Positions 40,118 to 53,313 of a stretch of DNA of 64,000 nt are shown here, in pieces. A program made the translations under genes and the position numbers. The notes below the pieces were generated by a model that was not told where the DNA came from, made no database searches, and worked only from the letters and a program-made list of their open reading frames with translations. Numbering within the stretch: the stretch's first letter is position 1; each line of letters begins with the position of its first letter. This DNA comes from Ectopseudomonas chengduensis (GTDB lineage: Bacteria > Pseudomonadota > Gammaproteobacteria > Pseudomonadales > Pseudomonadaceae), in the NCBI RefSeq assembly GCF_900102635.1, contig NZ_FMZQ01000003.1, forward strand, positions 268,257 to 332,256. Direction: 5' to 3'.

Positions 40118-42388
40118 ATGTTGAATCGAGAGCTCGAAGTCACCCTCAATCTGGCTTTCAAGGAGGCCCGTGCCAAGCGTCATGAATTCATGACGGTCGA
40201 GCACCTGCTGCTCGCCTTGCTGGATAACGAGGCAGCCGCCAGTGTGCTGCGGGCCTGTGGGGCCAACCTCGACAAGCTGCGCCACGATCTGCAGGAGTTC
40301 ATCGACTCCACTACGCCACTGATTCCTCAGCACGATGAAGACCGCGAAACCCAGCCGACTCTGGGCTTCCAGCGCGTTTTGCAGCGTGCTGTCTTCCATG
40401 TGCAGAGCTCCGGCAAGCGTGAGGTGACCGGCGCCAACGTGCTGGTCGCGATCTTCAGCGAGCAGGAAAGCCAGGCCGTGTTCCTGCTCAAGCAGCAGAG
40501 CGTGGCCCGCATCGATGTGGTCAACTACATCGCCCATGGCATCTCCAAGGTGCCGGGGCATGGCGATCAGCACGAGAATGATCAGGACATGCAGGATGAG
40601 GAGGGCGGCGAGTCCTCAGCTTCCGGCAATCCGCTGGATGCCTACGCCAGCAACCTCAACGAACTGGCTCGTCAGGGGCGTATCGATCCACTGGTCGGTC
40701 GCGAGCATGAAGTCGAGCGCGTTGCGCAGATTCTCGCGCGTCGGCGCAAGAACAACCCGCTGCTGGTAGGCGAGGCCGGTGTCGGCAAGACAGCCATCGC
40801 CGAAGGCCTGGCCAAGCGTATCGTCGACGAGCAGGTGCCTGATCTGCTGGCCGACAGCGTGGTCTATTCCCTGGACCTCGGTGCACTTCTGGCCGGCACC
40901 AAGTACCGCGGCGACTTCGAGAAGCGCTTCAAGGCGCTGCTCAATGAGCTGCGCAAGCGGCCGCATGCGATCCTCTTCATCGACGAGATTCACACCATCA
41001 TCGGTGCTGGCGCGGCGTCGGGCGGGGTCATGGATGCCTCCAACCTGCTCAAGCCAATGCTGTCCTCTGGTGAAATCCGCTGCATCGGTTCCACCACCTT
41101 CCAGGAATTCCGCGGCATCTTCGAGAAAGACCGTGCGCTGGCGCGACGCTTCCAGAAGGTCGACGTGGTCGAGCCTTCGGTAGAGGACACCGTCGGCATT
41201 CTCAAGGGGCTCAAGGCGCGCTTCGAGCAGCATCATCACATCGAATACAGTGATGAAGCCCTACGTGCAGCGGCTGAGTTGGCTGCGCGCTACATCAATG
41301 ATCGACACATGCCGGACAAGGCCATCGACGTCATCGACGAGGCCGGCGCCTACCAGCGTCTGCAGCCGGAAGACAAGCGCGTGGCGCGTATCGAGGTGGC
41401 TCAGGTCGAGGATATCGTCGCCAAGATCGCGCGGATTCCGCCGAAGCACGTGTCCAGCTCCGACAAGGAGTTACTGCGTAATCTGGAGCGTGACCTCAAG
41501 CTCACCGTGTTCGGCCAGGATGCTGCCATCGACTCGCTGGCAACCGCGATCAAGCTGTCGCGTGCCGGCCTCAAGGCGCCGGACAAGCCGGTCGGCTCCT
41601 TCCTCTTCGCTGGCCCTACTGGCGTGGGCAAGACCGAGGCCGCACGGCAGTTGGCCAAGGCCATGGGTATCGAGCTGGTGCGTTTCGACATGTCCGAGTA
41701 CATGGAGCGTCACACCGTGTCGCGCCTGATCGGTGCGCCGCCCGGTTACGTTGGTTTCGACCAGGGTGGCTTGCTGACCGAGGCGATCACCAAGCAGCCG
41801 CACTGCGTGCTGTTGCTCGATGAGATCGAGAAGGCGCATCCGGAAGTCTTCAACCTGCTGCTGCAGGTGATGGACCACGGCACGCTGACTGACAACAATG
41901 GGCGCAAGGCGGACTTCCGCAACGTGATCCTGATCATGACCACCAACGCTGGCGCGGAAACCGCTTCGCGTGCGTCGATCGGCTTCACCCAGCAGGATCA
42001 TTCCACCGATGCCATGGAAGTGATCAAGAAGAGCTTCACACCGGAGTTCCGCAACCGTCTGGACACCATCATCCAGTTTGGTCGCCTCAGTCACGAGACG
42101 ATCAAGAGCATCGTCGACAAGTTCCTCACCGAACTGCAGGCGCAGTTGGAGGACAAGCGTGTCACGCTGGAGGTCAGCGATGCGGCGCGCAGCTGGCTTG
42201 CCGAGCGCGGTTACGATGTGATGATGGGCGCACGGCCGATGGCACGTTTGATCCAGGACAAGATCAAGCGTCCGCTGGCAGAGGAAATCCTCTTCGGCGA
42301 GCTGGCCGAGCATGGCGGTGTGGTGCACATCGACATCAAGGATGGCGAGCCCAGCTTCGAGTTCGAGACGGCGGCAGAGGTCGCCTGA
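40118..42388 (+). CDS. clpA: ATP-dependent Clp protease ATP-binding subunit ClpA
   Basis: Hexameric AAA+ unfoldase that feeds substrates to ClpP. It has 756 residues. The N-domain (about 1-145) binds ClpS; D1 has Walker A GEAGVGKT at 218-225 with Walker B ILFIDEIH, and D2 has GPTGVGKT at 499-506 with [13 protein letters not shown]. An acidic Asp/Glu-rich linker (about 148-165) separates the N-domain from D1. It ends before a perfect palindromic terminator shared with infA. Confidence 0.97.
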   Translation: MLNRELEVTLNLAFKEARAKRHEFMTVEHLLLALLDNEAAASVLRACGANLDKLRHDLQEFIDSTTPLIPQHDEDRETQPTLGFQRVLQRAVFHVQSSGKREVTGANVLVAIFSEQESQAVFLLKQQSVARIDVVNYIAHGISKVPGHGDQHENDQDMQDEEGGESSASGNPLDAYASNLNELARQGRIDPLVGREHEVERVAQILARRRKNNPLLVGEAGVGKTAIAEGLAKRIVDEQVPDLLADSVVYSLDLGALLAGTKYRGDFEKRFKALLNELRKRPHAILFIDEIHTIIGAGAASGGVMDASNLLKPMLSSGEIRCIGSTTFQEFRGIFEKDRALARRFQKVDVVEPSVEDTVGILKGLKARFEQHHHIEYSDEALRAAAELAARYINDRHMPDKAIDVIDEAGAYQRLQPEDKRVARIEVAQVEDIVAKIARIPPKHVSSSDKELLRNLERDLKLTVFGQDAAIDSLATAIKLSRAGLKAPDKPVGSFLFAGPTGVGKTEAARQLAKAMGIELVRFDMSEYMERHTVSRLIGAPPGYVGFDQGGLLTEAITKQPHCVLLLDEIEKAHPEVFNLLLQVMDHGTLTDNNGRKADFRNVILIMTTNAGAETASRASIGFTQQDHSTDAMEVIKKSFTPEFRNRLDTIIQFGRLSHETIKSIVDKFLTELQAQLEDKRVTLEVSDAARSWLAERGYDVMMGARPMARLIQDKIKRPLAEEILFGELAEHGGVVHIDIKDGEPSFEFETAAEVA

Positions 42389-42438
42389 TCGAATGGCCTC
42401 AAGTGCACTGAAAGCCCTGGTGGCTTTCAGTGAGCTAA

Positions 42439-42470
42439 CGAAAACGCCCGGCATATGCCGGGCGTTTTCG
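42439..42470. terminator. Bidirectional terminator between clpA and infA
   Basis: A perfect 32-bp palindrome built on AAAACGCCCGGC and its complement, with flanking A/T tracts on both strands, lies between the convergent stops of clpA and infA. Confidence 0.93.
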
Positions 42471-42483
42471 TTTGGTGCTTGGC

Positions 42484-42702
42484 TTAACGGGCGCGGTAGG
42501 TGATGCGGCCCTTGCTCAAGTCATAAGGTGTCAGCTCAACGCGCACCTTGTCACCAGTGAGAATGCGGATGTAGTTCTTGCGCATCTTGCCGGAGATGTG
42601 CGCGGTAACGACGTGCCCGTTTTCCAACTCCACGCGGAACATGGTGTTGGGCAGGGTGTCGACGACAGTGCCTTCCATTTCGAAGCTGTCTTCTTTCGAC
42701 AT
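42484..42702 (-). CDS. infA: Translation initiation factor IF-1
   Basis: A 72-residue OB-fold protein that occupies the ribosomal A site during initiation. ATG 42702 ([10 protein letters not shown]) gives exactly the standard length. Typical segments are [21 protein letters not shown] and [15 protein letters not shown], ending RITYRAR. A short in-frame extension upstream is not family-like. It has its own promoter and stands alone, convergent with clpA. Confidence 0.97.
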
Positions 42703-42767
42703 GCAGTAAAGCCCTCGGTATCCAGGAAATGGCCCGGTGCAACTGGCGCCAGGCAAAAGCGGCGTGC

Positions 42768-42797
42768 ATTGTGCCCGAAAACAGTGGGCTGCGCCAA
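42768..42797 (-). promoter_or_regulatory. Candidate infA promoter
   Basis: Minus strand TTGGCG (42792-42797) and CACAAT (42768-42773) are separated by 18 bp, about 66 bp upstream of the infA ATG. Pattern match only. Confidence 0.4.
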
Positions 42798-42839
42798 GTG
42801 GCTTGGAGTGTCGAACTGACTGGGGTGGTGGCTGATAGG

Positions 42840-43547
42840 CTAGGTAAGCAGTGTCCAGCGCTGATTAACGAACAGTTCGATGGGGCGGTACTGGGTCTTG
42901 TAGTTCATCTTCCGACAATTCTTGATCCAGTAGCCGAGGTAGACGGCCTCCAATCCCAGGCGCTCGGCCTCGCCGATTTGCCAGAGGATGGCGAATCGCC
43001 CCAGGCTGCGGCGTTCTTCGGTGGGGTCATAGAAGGTATAAACCGCCGACAGACCGTTTGGCAGAACGTCAGTGACTGCGATGGCGACCAGCCTGCCCTG
43101 CAGACGAAACTCGTAGAAGCGTGAGAACGGCAGGTCGCGAATCAGAAAGGTCGAGAACTGGTCGCGGCTCGGTGGATACATGTCACCATCAGCGTGGCGC
43201 TGCTCGATATAGCCCACGTAGAGATCGTAATATTCTTCAGTGAATGCCGGGCGCACGCAGCGAACGACGATGTCTTCATTGCGTTTGAGGATGCGCCGCT
43301 GCTGGCGGTTAGGTGTGAAGCGCGCAGCAGGAATGCGTGCAGGAATGCAGGCGGTGCACTGCTGGCAATGCGGTCGGTAGAGGTGGTCGCCGCTGCGGCG
43401 AAAGCCCATTTCCGAAAGTTCTGCATAAACCAGCACATCCATGGGCTGGCTGGGGTCAAGAAACAGGGTGGTGGCCTGTTCTTCCGGCAGATAGCTGCAT
43501 GGATGGGGTTGAGTGGCATAGAACTTCAGGCGGGCCAGCTCGGTCAT
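42840..43547 (-). CDS. bpt: Aspartate/glutamate leucyltransferase (Bpt type)
   Basis: Leucyl-tRNA:protein transferase that adds Leu to N-terminal Asp or Glu, creating N-degrons read by ClpS. ATG 43547 ([10 protein letters not shown]) gives 235 residues, the usual size; the upstream extension MARLVDIR is not family-like. The Cys-rich [13 protein letters not shown] motif and [14 protein letters not shown] are typical. Also called ate. It is followed upstream by aat, the other leucyltransferase, 53 bp away. Confidence 0.95.
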
Positions 43548-43600
43548 GGCGGTGTCTCGGGGAAGCCTGATAAGAGTGTATGCCAGGCTGCGAATATCGA

Positions 43601-44281
43601 CTAGGCGAGCCAATCTGCTCCGGTGGGCAGATCGAGGTGACGCTTAAGGTATTCGGCGAAGCTGGCGCGCGGTATAGCCCTGGCGCCGAAGCTGTGCAGG
43701 TGCTGTGTGGGCATCTGGCAGTCGATGAGGACGAAGCCCCAGTCTCGCAGCTTGCCGACCAAGGTGGCGAAACCGACCTTGGATGCATTGTCGGCACGGC
43801 TGAACATGGACTCACCGAAAAACAGCTGGCCGATGGCCAGGCCGTAAAGCCCTCCGACCAGTTCGTCCCCGCTCCAGACCTCCACGGAGTGGGCGGTGCC
43901 GCGCTGATGCAGCTGCAGGTAAGCCTCCTGCATGCCGCGGGTAATCCAGGTCCCATCGGCGTAGGCGCGTGGCTCGGCGCAGGCCTGTATGACGGCGGCG
44001 AAGTTCTGGTCGAAGGTGACGCGATAATGCTGCTGGCGCAGCAGTTTGGCCAGGCTGCGGGAAACATGCAGCTCATCAGGGAACAGAACGGTGCGCGGAT
44101 CGGGCGACCACCAGAGAATTGGCTGGCCATCCTGAAACCAGGGAAAGCAGCCATGTCGATAGGCGCTGATCAGGCGGTCGGCGCTCAGATCGCCGCCAGC
44201 GGCCAGCAGGCCATTAGGCTCGCGCATGGCTTTAGCCAATGGCGGGAACTGCAGTGAGTCGCGTTGCAGCCAGGTGAGCAT
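43601..44281 (-). CDS. aat: Leucyl/phenylalanyl-tRNA--protein transferase
   Basis: Adds Leu or Phe to N-terminal Lys or Arg of proteins, the classic bacterial N-end-rule step. ATG 44281 ([10 protein letters not shown]) gives 226 residues. Signatures are [20 protein letters not shown] near the N-terminus, GCFPWF and [18 protein letters not shown], and the GNAT-like FFGESMFSR and [16 protein letters not shown]. It is in a run with bpt. With clpS and clpA nearby, the window carries the whole Leu-based N-end-rule route. Confidence 0.96.
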   Translation of the reverse strand: MLTWLQRDSLQFPPLAKAMREPNGLLAAGGDLSADRLISAYRHGCFPWFQDGQPILWWSPDPRTVLFPDELHVSRSLAKLLRQQHYRVTFDQNFAAVIQACAEPRAYADGTWITRGMQEAYLQLHQRGTAHSVEVWSGDELVGGLYGLAIGQLFFGESMFSRADNASKVGFATLVGKLRDWGFVLIDCQMPTQHLHSFGARAIPRASFAEYLKRHLDLPTGADWLA

Positions 44282-44306
44282 GTGCGCTTGTCCAGCGGAG
44301 GAGGGG

Positions 44307-44330
44307 AGGGCGAGCGGAGGTGCTCGCCCT
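44307..44330 (-). terminator. Hairpin between trxB and aat
   Basis: AGGGCGAGC (44307-44315) and GCTCGCCCT (44322-44330) form a 9-bp stem with a 6-nt loop, 7 bp after the trxB stop. There is no clear U-tract, so read-through into aat is possible. Confidence 0.5.
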
Positions 44331-44336
44331 TGTCCA

Positions 44337-45365
<1,029 letters not shown>

Positions 45366-45480
45366 CTACACCGAAGCGGGGTGGGTGCGGGAGCTTGGCA
45401 ATTGGCCTGGGCGTCAGGCTGGCCCTACAATAGGCCGCTTCGCGGTTAACCATCAGATGGACGCGCCAAGGGCGCAGGAA

Positions 45481-47886
45481 ATGGCTGTTTTGAAGAATTC
45501 CACCACCCAGATTACCGACTGGCGTCAGAAGCTTCAGTACCGACTGAAGGAAGGCGCGTTGATCGCCCTGGGCGCTATGTGCCTGTACCTGCTGATGGCA
45601 CTGTTGACCTATAACGTTGCCGACCCGGCGTGGGACAACAGCGTGCAGGTCGAACGCATCATGAATGCCGGTGGCAGCATCGGCGCCTGGCTCTCCAGCG
45701 CACTGTTCGGCGCGCTGGGTTACTTCGCCTACATCTTCCCGCTCCTGCTGGCCGCCAAGACCTGGCAGGTGTTTCGCACCCGCAATCAACCCTGGCACTG
45801 GAACGGCTGGCTGTTTTCCTGGCATAGCATCGGCCTGGTCTTCCTGATTCTTTCCGGTGCTGCGCTGGGCGATATTCATTTTGCAGCGGCCGCCGGCATG
45901 CAGGGCTCCGGTGGTGGCATGCTCGGTGCCAGCCTGGGTGATTTGGCCGTGCATGCGCTGAACGTGCAGGGCAGTACCCTGGTATTCCTGGCACTGTTTC
46001 TGTTTGGTTTGACCGTCTTCACCGATCTGTCCTGGTTCCGTGTGATGGACCTGACCGGCAAGATCACCCTCGACCTGATCGAGCTGATTCACGGCGCCAT
46101 CACCGGCTGGTGGAATGCCCGTAGCGAGCGCAAGCAGATGAAGATTCAGCTGCGCGAGCTGGATGAGCGGGTCACCGAAGTGGCTGCGCCAGTGGTTTCG
46201 GATCGCCGTGAGCAAGCTAAGGTTAAGGAGCGTCTGCTCGAACGCGAAGAGTCGCTGAGCAAGCACATGAGCGAGCGCGAGAAGCGCCCCGCACCGGTAA
46301 TTGCGCCGCCGCCCGTGGCCAAGGCGCCAGAACCGAGCAAGCGCGTGCAGAAGGAAAAGCAGGCGCCGCTGTTCGTCGACAGCGCGGTGGAAGGCACCTT
46401 GCCGCCGATTTCCCTGCTCGACCCGGCGGAAGCCAAGAAGGTCGAGTACTCGCCGGAATCGCTCAAGGGCGTTGGCCATCTGCTGGAAATCAAACTCAAG
46501 GAATTCGGTGTCGAGGTCGCGGTGGATTCGATCCATCCTGGCCCGGTGATCACCCGCTACGAAATCCAGCCGGCCGCAGGGGTCAAGGTAAGCCGTATTG
46601 CCAACCTGGCCAAGGACCTGGCGCGTTCGCTGGCCGTGACCAGCGTGCGGGTCGTGGAAGTCATTCCCGGAAAGACCACCGTCGGTATCGAGATCCCCAA
46701 CGAGAATCGTCAGATCGTGCGTTTCTCCGAAGTGCTGTCGACGCCCGAATATGATGACGCCAAGTCGCCGGTGACCCTGGCCCTGGGCCATGACATCGGC
46801 GGCAAGCCGGTGATTACCGATCTGGCCAAGATGCCGCACCTGCTGGTGGCCGGTACCACCGGTTCCGGTAAGTCGGTGGGCGTGAATGCGATGATTCTGT
46901 CGATTCTGTTCAAGTCGAGCCCGGAAGACGCCAAGCTGATCATGATCGACCCGAAAATGCTCGAGTTGTCGATCTACGAAGGCATTCCGCACCTGCTTTG
47001 CCCGGTCGTCACCGACATGAAGGAAGCGGCCAACGCCCTGCGCTGGAGCGTTGCCGAGATGGAACGCCGCTACAAGCTGATGTCGAAGATGGGCGTGCGC
47101 AACCTGGCGGGCTTCAACCGCAAGGTCAAGGATGCCATCGAGGCTGGCGAGCCGTTGTCCGATCCGCTGTTCCGTCGCGAAAGCATGGAAGACGAAGCGC
47201 CGCTGCTCAAACCACTGCCGACCATCGTCGTGGTGGTCGATGAATTCGCTGACATGATGATGATCGTCGGCAAGAAGGTCGAAGAGCTGATCGCGCGTAT
47301 CGCGCAGAAGGCGCGTGCGGCAGGTATTCACCTGATCCTCGCCACCCAGCGCCCGTCGGTGGACGTGATCACTGGCCTGATCAAGGCCAACATCCCGACC
47401 CGCATGGCGTTCCAGGTATCGAGCAAGATCGACTCGCGCACCATCATCGACCAGGGCGGTGCCGAGCAGTTGCTCGGCCACGGTGACATGCTCTACATGC
47501 CGCCGGGCACCAGCTTGCCGATTCGTGTTCACGGCGCCTTCGTCTCGGACGATGAAGTGCACCGTGTAGTCGAAGCCTGGAAGCTGCGTGGTGCGCCGGA
47601 TTACAACGAAGACATTCTCGCCGGGGCCGAAGAGGGTGGCGGCAGCTTCGAAGGTGGTGGTGGTGAAGGCGGTGAGGGCAGCGAGGAAGACCCGCTGTAC
47701 GACGAGGCCGTCAACTTCGTGCTGGAAAGCCGCCGTGCCTCCATTTCCGCCGTGCAGCGCAAGCTGAAGATCGGCTACAACCGCGCCGCACGGATGATCG
47801 AGGCGATGGAAATGGCCGGCGTGGTCAGCTCGATGAATACCAACGGTTCACGCGAGGTACTCGCGCCCGGTTCATCTCGTGACTGA
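45481..47886 (+). CDS. ftsK: DNA translocase FtsK
   Basis: Divisome-anchored DNA pump that segregates chromosome termini and activates XerCD at dif. ATG 45481 ([10 protein letters not shown]) gives 801 residues, near the 811 known for P. aeruginosa; ATG 45457 is also in frame. Four membrane helices lie within about residues 20-190, a short charged linker follows, then the motor with Walker A GTTGSGKS at 458-465 and Walker [12 protein letters not shown]. The C-terminal gamma winged helix ([20 protein letters not shown]) reads KOPS. A Gly/Glu-rich spacer precedes gamma. Confidence 0.96.
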   Translation: MAVLKNSTTQITDWRQKLQYRLKEGALIALGAMCLYLLMALLTYNVADPAWDNSVQVERIMNAGGSIGAWLSSALFGALGYFAYIFPLLLAAKTWQVFRTRNQPWHWNGWLFSWHSIGLVFLILSGAALGDIHFAAAAGMQGSGGGMLGASLGDLAVHALNVQGSTLVFLALFLFGLTVFTDLSWFRVMDLTGKITLDLIELIHGAITGWWNARSERKQMKIQLRELDERVTEVAAPVVSDRREQAKVKERLLEREESLSKHMSEREKRPAPVIAPPPVAKAPEPSKRVQKEKQAPLFVDSAVEGTLPPISLLDPAEAKKVEYSPESLKGVGHLLEIKLKEFGVEVAVDSIHPGPVITRYEIQPAAGVKVSRIANLAKDLARSLAVTSVRVVEVIPGKTTVGIEIPNENRQIVRFSEVLSTPEYDDAKSPVTLALGHDIGGKPVITDLAKMPHLLVAGTTGSGKSVGVNAMILSILFKSSPEDAKLIMIDPKMLELSIYEGIPHLLCPVVTDMKEAANALRWSVAEMERRYKLMSKMGVRNLAGFNRKVKDAIEAGEPLSDPLFRRESMEDEAPLLKPLPTIVVVVDEFADMMMIVGKKVEELIARIAQKARAAGIHLILATQRPSVDVITGLIKANIPTRMAFQVSSKIDSRTIIDQGGAEQLLGHGDMLYMPPGTSLPIRVHGAFVSDDEVHRVVEAWKLRGAPDYNEDILAGAEEGGGSFEGGGGEGGEGSEEDPLYDEAVNFVLESRRASISAVQRKLKIGYNRAARMIEAMEMAGVVSSMNTNGSREVLAPGSSRD

Positions 47887-48011
47887 GTGTTGCGTCTCGC
47901 GGATGAACCGCTGAATTCGCGGTCTACAGGATTCACGGCAGCCCAGGTGCTGCCGAGCAATGCGGGGTACGGAGTCGCCTCGCCATTCTTATACGGACTC
48001 AAGGGGTTTAT

Positions 48012-48638
48012 ATGCGTGTTATTCGCCTGCTGATGCTGGCTGCTTTGAGCTTTACCCTGCTGACCGCCCAGGCTGATGAAGAGGCGGCCACCAAGCGCTT
48101 GAGCGAATTGCTCAGCCAGGCGCAAACCATCAGCGCGCGCTTCTCTCAGTTGACCCTCGACGCCAGCGGCACTCAGCTGCAGGAAACTGCAGGGCAACTG
48201 GCGCTCAAGCGTCCGGGCATGTTCCGTTGGCACACCGATCAACCCATGGAGCAACTGCTGGTCTCCAATGGCGAGAAGGTCTGGCTGTACGACCCGGATC
48301 TGGAGCAGGTCACCATTCAGACACTCGATCAGCGCCTGACCCACACTCCCGCGTTGTTGCTCTCCGGCGATGTCTCGCAGATCCGCGAGAACTTCGAGAT
48401 CGACTACAAGGAAGGCGGCAGCGTGGTCGACTTCATTCTCAAGCCCAAGGCCAAAGACAGCCTGTTCGACAGCCTGCGCCTGTCGTTCCGCAATCGCGTG
48501 CTCAACGACATGCAACTGATCGACAGCATCGGTCAGCGCACCAACATCCTGTTCCTCAATGTAAAGATGAACGAGCCGGTCGAAGACCATCTGTTCACCT
48601 TCGACATTCCGGAAGGCGCGGACGTCATCCAGGAGTAA
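48012..48638 (+). CDS. lolA: Outer-membrane lipoprotein carrier protein LolA
   Basis: Periplasmic chaperone that ferries lipoproteins from LolCDE to LolB. It has 208 residues, with a signal peptide ([18 protein letters not shown], cleavage before DEE). Typical segments are [55 protein letters not shown] and the C-terminal [10 protein letters not shown]. The stop is 3 bp from the GTG of rarA, whose ribosome-binding site overlaps the lolA 3' end. Confidence 0.96.
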   Translation: MRVIRLLMLAALSFTLLTAQADEEAATKRLSELLSQAQTISARFSQLTLDASGTQLQETAGQLALKRPGMFRWHTDQPMEQLLVSNGEKVWLYDPDLEQVTIQTLDQRLTHTPALLLSGDVSQIRENFEIDYKEGGSVVDFILKPKAKDSLFDSLRLSFRNRVLNDMQLIDSIGQRTNILFLNVKMNEPVEDHLFTFDIPEGADVIQE

Positions 48639-48641
48639 GGC

Positions 48642-49964
48642 GTGGATCTGTTCGGTCGCCAACCCGTCGCGCAGCCCCTGGCTGCGCGTTTGCGTGCTAC
48701 CAGTCTGGACGAATACGTCGGCCAGGAGCATGTGCTGGCGCCGGGCAAGCCGCTGCGCGAGGCGCTGGAGCAGGGCGCTTTGCACTCGATGATCTTCTGG
48801 GGGCCGCCTGGCGTAGGCAAGACCACCCTGGCGCGCCTGCTGGCCAAGGTCACCGACGCGCATTTCGAAACCATCTCCGCCGTGCTCTCCGGGGTCAAGG
48901 AGATTCGCCAGGCCGTCGAAGTGGCCCAGCAGCACGCGGCTCAGTACGGCCGTCGCACCATTCTCTTCGTCGACGAAGTGCACCGCTTCAACAAGAGCCA
49001 GCAGGACGCGTTCCTGCCCTACGTGGAAGACGGCACGCTGATCTTCATCGGTGCCACCACCGAGAACCCCTCGTTCGAACTGAACAATGCGCTGCTGTCG
49101 CGTGCTCGCGTCTATGTGCTCAAGAGCCTCGACGAGGCCGCTATGCGCAAGCTGGTCAATCGCGCACTTACCGACCCGAAAGGCCTGGGTGATCGCCATC
49201 TCAGCCTGCCGGACGAGGCCTTTCAGATTCTTCTGGCTGCCGCCGATGGCGACGGCCGTCGTTTGCTCAATTTTCTCGAGAACGCTGCAGACCTGGCCGA
49301 GGATGGTAGCGAAATCGGGGTGGAGTTGCTGCAGAACCTGCTGGGCGATAGCCGGCGCCGTTTCGACAAGGGCGGCGAAGCCTTCTACGACCAGATTTCC
49401 GCGCTGCACAAGTCGGTGCGCGGTTCCAGCCCGGACGGTGCGCTGTACTGGTACGCGCGTATGCTCGATGGCGGTTGCGACCCGCTGTACATCGCCCGCC
49501 GTGTGGTGCGCATGGCCAGCGAGGATATCGGCAACGCCGATCCGCGCGCACTGACCTTGTGCCTCAACGCTTGGGACGTGCAGGAGCGCCTGGGCAGCCC
49601 TGAAGGCGAGCTTGCCGTGGCCCAGGCCATCGTCTATCTGGCCTGTGCACCGAAGAGCAACGCGGTGTATACCGCATTTAAGGCGGCTATGCGTGACGCT
49701 GCCGAGCAGGGCTCGCAGGAGGTGCCGCTGCACCTGCGCAACGCGCCGACCAAGCTGATGAAGCAGCTCGGTTATGGCGATGAATACCGTTATGCCCATG
49801 ATGAGCCGGATGCCTACGCGGCGGGCGAGGATTACTTCCCCGAAAATCTGCAGCCGCGCCAGTATTACGACCCGGTACCACGTGGCCTGGAGCAGAAGAT
49901 CCGCGACAAGCTGCAGCACCTGCGCAACCTGGATGGCAACAGTCCAAGGCAGAGGAGAAAGTGA
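48642..49964 (+). CDS. rarA: Replication-associated recombination protein A
   Basis: AAA+ clamp-loader-like ATPase (RarA/MgsA, WRNIP1 homolog) acting at stalled replication forks. It has 440 residues with a GTG start at 48642, supported by AGGAG at 48631-48635. Walker A GPPGVGKT begins at residue 54 and Walker B is [19 protein letters not shown]; the C-terminal tetramerisation domain is intact ([20 protein letters not shown]). The stop overlaps the crcB ATG by 1 bp (TGATG). Confidence 0.95.
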   Translation: MDLFGRQPVAQPLAARLRATSLDEYVGQEHVLAPGKPLREALEQGALHSMIFWGPPGVGKTTLARLLAKVTDAHFETISAVLSGVKEIRQAVEVAQQHAAQYGRRTILFVDEVHRFNKSQQDAFLPYVEDGTLIFIGATTENPSFELNNALLSRARVYVLKSLDEAAMRKLVNRALTDPKGLGDRHLSLPDEAFQILLAAADGDGRRLLNFLENAADLAEDGSEIGVELLQNLLGDSRRRFDKGGEAFYDQISALHKSVRGSSPDGALYWYARMLDGGCDPLYIARRVVRMASEDIGNADPRALTLCLNAWDVQERLGSPEGELAVAQAIVYLACAPKSNAVYTAFKAAMRDAAEQGSQEVPLHLRNAPTKLMKQLGYGDEYRYAHDEPDAYAAGEDYFPENLQPRQYYDPVPRGLEQKIRDKLQHLRNLDGNSPRQRRK

Positions 49965-50344
49965 TGATTCGTGTGGCGCTTGCCGTCGCTGTAGGGGGCG
50001 CTGCTGGTTCGGTTATGCGCTTTCTGGTTGCCAGCTGGGTAGCCGGCAACTGGCCCCGGCATTTCTACCTGGGCACCTTTGCAGTAAACGTCATCGGTTG
50101 CCTGCTGATTGGTCTGCTGTCAGGTCTGTTCCTTACCCGTACCGACCTGCCGCTGGAGCTGCGTACCGGACTGATTACCGGTGTGCTGGGTGGCTTCACT
50201 ACTTTTTCATCCTTCAGCCTGGAAATCATGAAGCTGATGGATGGAGGTCGCGCCCTCGAAGCGCTCGGTTACCTGGCATTCAGTATCCTTGGTGGTCTGC
50301 TGGCTGCCTGGGCTGGTCTGAGCCTGGCCCGATTGGCATCCTGA
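49964..50344 (+). CDS. crcB: Fluoride exporter CrcB/Fluc
   Basis: Small dual-topology fluoride channel of 126 residues with four membrane helices. ATG 49964 has GAGGAG 8 nt upstream; a GTG one codon earlier is in frame. Motifs: [10 protein letters not shown] (first helix), [12 protein letters not shown] with the pore Asn, and [12 protein letters not shown] with the Phe-box residues. No fluoride riboswitch is evident; it is translationally coupled to rarA. Confidence 0.94.
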   Translation: MIRVALAVAVGGAAGSVMRFLVASWVAGNWPRHFYLGTFAVNVIGCLLIGLLSGLFLTRTDLPLELRTGLITGVLGGFTTFSSFSLEIMKLMDGGRALEALGYLAFSILGGLLAAWAGLSLARLAS

Positions 50345-50415
50345 CCCGCTAAAGCTTTACACTCGGCAACCCGCGTCACGCTGGTGGCCGCAACCTTTTT
50401 TCGTCGATGTATTGA

Positions 50416-51705
<1,290 letters not shown>

Positions 51706-51768
51706 GCCGGTACTAAAGCGGGGTGGTGCGGCTGCCCCGTTTACAGGCGGCGCGCTTGGCGATGGGCG

Positions 51769-51828
51769 TAGGGTGCGCTGTGCGCACCAAGGTCTTTCAG
51801 CCTGGTCCGGTGCGCATGGCGCACCCTA
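51769..51828. repeat. REP-like inverted repeat TAGGGTGCGC... downstream of serS
   Basis: TAGGGTGCGCTGTGCGCACC (51769-51788) and GGTGCGCATGGCGCACCCTA (51809-51828) are inverted with two mismatches and a 20-bp spacer. GTAGGGTGCGC-type palindromes recur between genes in P. mendocina/stutzeri-like genomes. It lies between serS and cysG. Confidence 0.7.
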
Positions 51829-51870
51829 AGAGCCCGTCGTTCGCCTTCCCACCTCATTCGAGGCTGATTT

Positions 51871-53259
51871 ATGCAATTCCTTCCGCTGTTCCACAAGCTG
51901 CAGGATCGCCTGGTACTGGTGATTGGCGGTGGTGAGGTCGCGCTGCGCAAAGCGCGCCTGCTAAGCGACGCTGGTGCTGTTTTGCATGTGGTCGCTCCGG
52001 AGATTCGTAGCGAGTTGCAGGAGCTGGCCGGTCCTGGCGGCATCTTCCTGCGTGGCTACGCGAGCAGCGACTTGCAGGGCGTTGCCCTGGTCATTGCAGC
52101 GACCGATGACGTGCCGCTCAATGCGCAGATTTCCGCCGAGGCCCAGGCGTTGGGCATTCCCGTCAACGTGGTGGATGCGCCGGCTCTGTGCAGCGTGATC
52201 TTCCCAGCCATCGTCGACCGTTCGCCGCTAATCGTCGCGGTCAGCAGTGGCGGCGATGCGCCGGTATTGGCGCGGCTGATCCGCGCCAAGATCGAAACCT
52301 GGATTCCGGCCACCTACGGCCAGTTGGCCAACCTGGGCAAGCGCTTTCGTGAGCGGGTCAAGCAGCTGTTTCCCGACGTGCAGCAACGCCGGGTGTTCTG
52401 GGAGGATGTCTTCCAGGGTCAGATCGCCGAGAGCGTGTTTGCCGGCAAGCCGGAGGAGGGTGAGCGCCTGCTGGAGGAGCGTCTGGCCGGTGCAGCGCCA
52501 CGTGCGCTGGGCGAGGTCTATCTGGTCGGTGCTGGGCCGGGCGATCCCGATCTGCTGACCTTTCGCGCCCTGCGCCTGATGCAGCAAGCCGATGTGGTGC
52601 TCTACGACCGCCTGGTGGCTCCCGCCATCATCGAGCTGTGCCGGCGCGATGCCGAGCGCATCTACGTCGGCAAGCGCCGCGCCGATCATGCGGTGCCGCA
52701 GGAGCAGATCAACCAGTTGCTGATCGATCTGGCCCGTCAGGGCAAGCGTGTGCTGCGCCTGAAAGGCGGTGATCCGTTCATCTTCGGTCGTGGTGGTGAG
52801 GAGATCGAGCAACTGGCGGCGGAAGATATTCCCTTCCAGGTCGTGCCGGGTATCACCGCTGCGTCCGGTTGCGCGGCCTATGCCGGCATTCCGCTGACCC
52901 ACCGCGATCATGCGCAGTCGGTGCGTTTCGTCACCGGGCATCTCAAGGACGGCAGCAGCAACCTGCCATGGAAAGACCTGGTGGCTCCAGGGCAAACCCT
53001 GGTGTTCTACATGGGCTTGGTCGGCCTGCCGGGCATCTGCGAGCAGCTGATTGCTCACGGCCGTTCAGGCGCCACGCCTGCAGCGCTGGTGCAGCAAGGT
53101 ACCACGCAGAGTCAGCGGGTATTCACCGGTACCCTGGAGACTTTGCCGCAACTGGTGGCCGAGCACGAAGTGCACGCGCCCACGCTGGTGATAGTCGGAG
53201 AAGTGGTCACCCTGCGTGACAAGCTGGCCTGGTTCGAAGGCGCCCAGAACCGCATCTGA
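51871..53259 (+). CDS. cysG: Siroheme synthase (multifunctional)
   Basis: Three-activity enzyme making siroheme for sulfite and nitrite reductases. It has 462 residues. The N-terminal half (about 1-200) is the precorrin-2 dehydrogenase/ferrochelatase with the NAD motif [15 protein letters not shown]; the C-terminal half (about 215-455) is the SAM-dependent uroporphyrinogen methyltransferase with [26 protein letters not shown] and [13 protein letters not shown]. It is monocistronic, with a terminator-like hairpin after the stop. Confidence 0.97.
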   Translation: MQFLPLFHKLQDRLVLVIGGGEVALRKARLLSDAGAVLHVVAPEIRSELQELAGPGGIFLRGYASSDLQGVALVIAATDDVPLNAQISAEAQALGIPVNVVDAPALCSVIFPAIVDRSPLIVAVSSGGDAPVLARLIRAKIETWIPATYGQLANLGKRFRERVKQLFPDVQQRRVFWEDVFQGQIAESVFAGKPEEGERLLEERLAGAAPRALGEVYLVGAGPGDPDLLTFRALRLMQQADVVLYDRLVAPAIIELCRRDAERIYVGKRRADHAVPQEQINQLLIDLARQGKRVLRLKGGDPFIFGRGGEEIEQLAAEDIPFQVVPGITAASGCAAYAGIPLTHRDHAQSVRFVTGHLKDGSSNLPWKDLVAPGQTLVFYMGLVGLPGICEQLIAHGRSGATPAALVQQGTTQSQRVFTGTLETLPQLVAEHEVHAPTLVIVGEVVTLRDKLAWFEGAQNRI

Positions 53260-53266
53260 CGCGTTG

Positions 53267-53298
53267 TGGCTGAAGCCTCGTTATCGGGGCTTCAGCCA
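53267..53298 (+). terminator. Terminator-like hairpin after cysG
   Basis: TGGCTGAAGCC (53267-53277) and GGCTTCAGCCA (53288-53298) form an 11-bp perfect stem, 7 bp after the cysG stop, facing the convergent ghr gene. The T-tract is weak. Confidence 0.6.
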
Positions 53299-53313
53299 TC
53301 ATCCGCCGTCACT

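Noticed and set aside
42439..42470. Perfect 32-bp palindrome
   Set aside because: It lies between convergent stops with A/T tracts on both sides and is explained as a bidirectional terminator.
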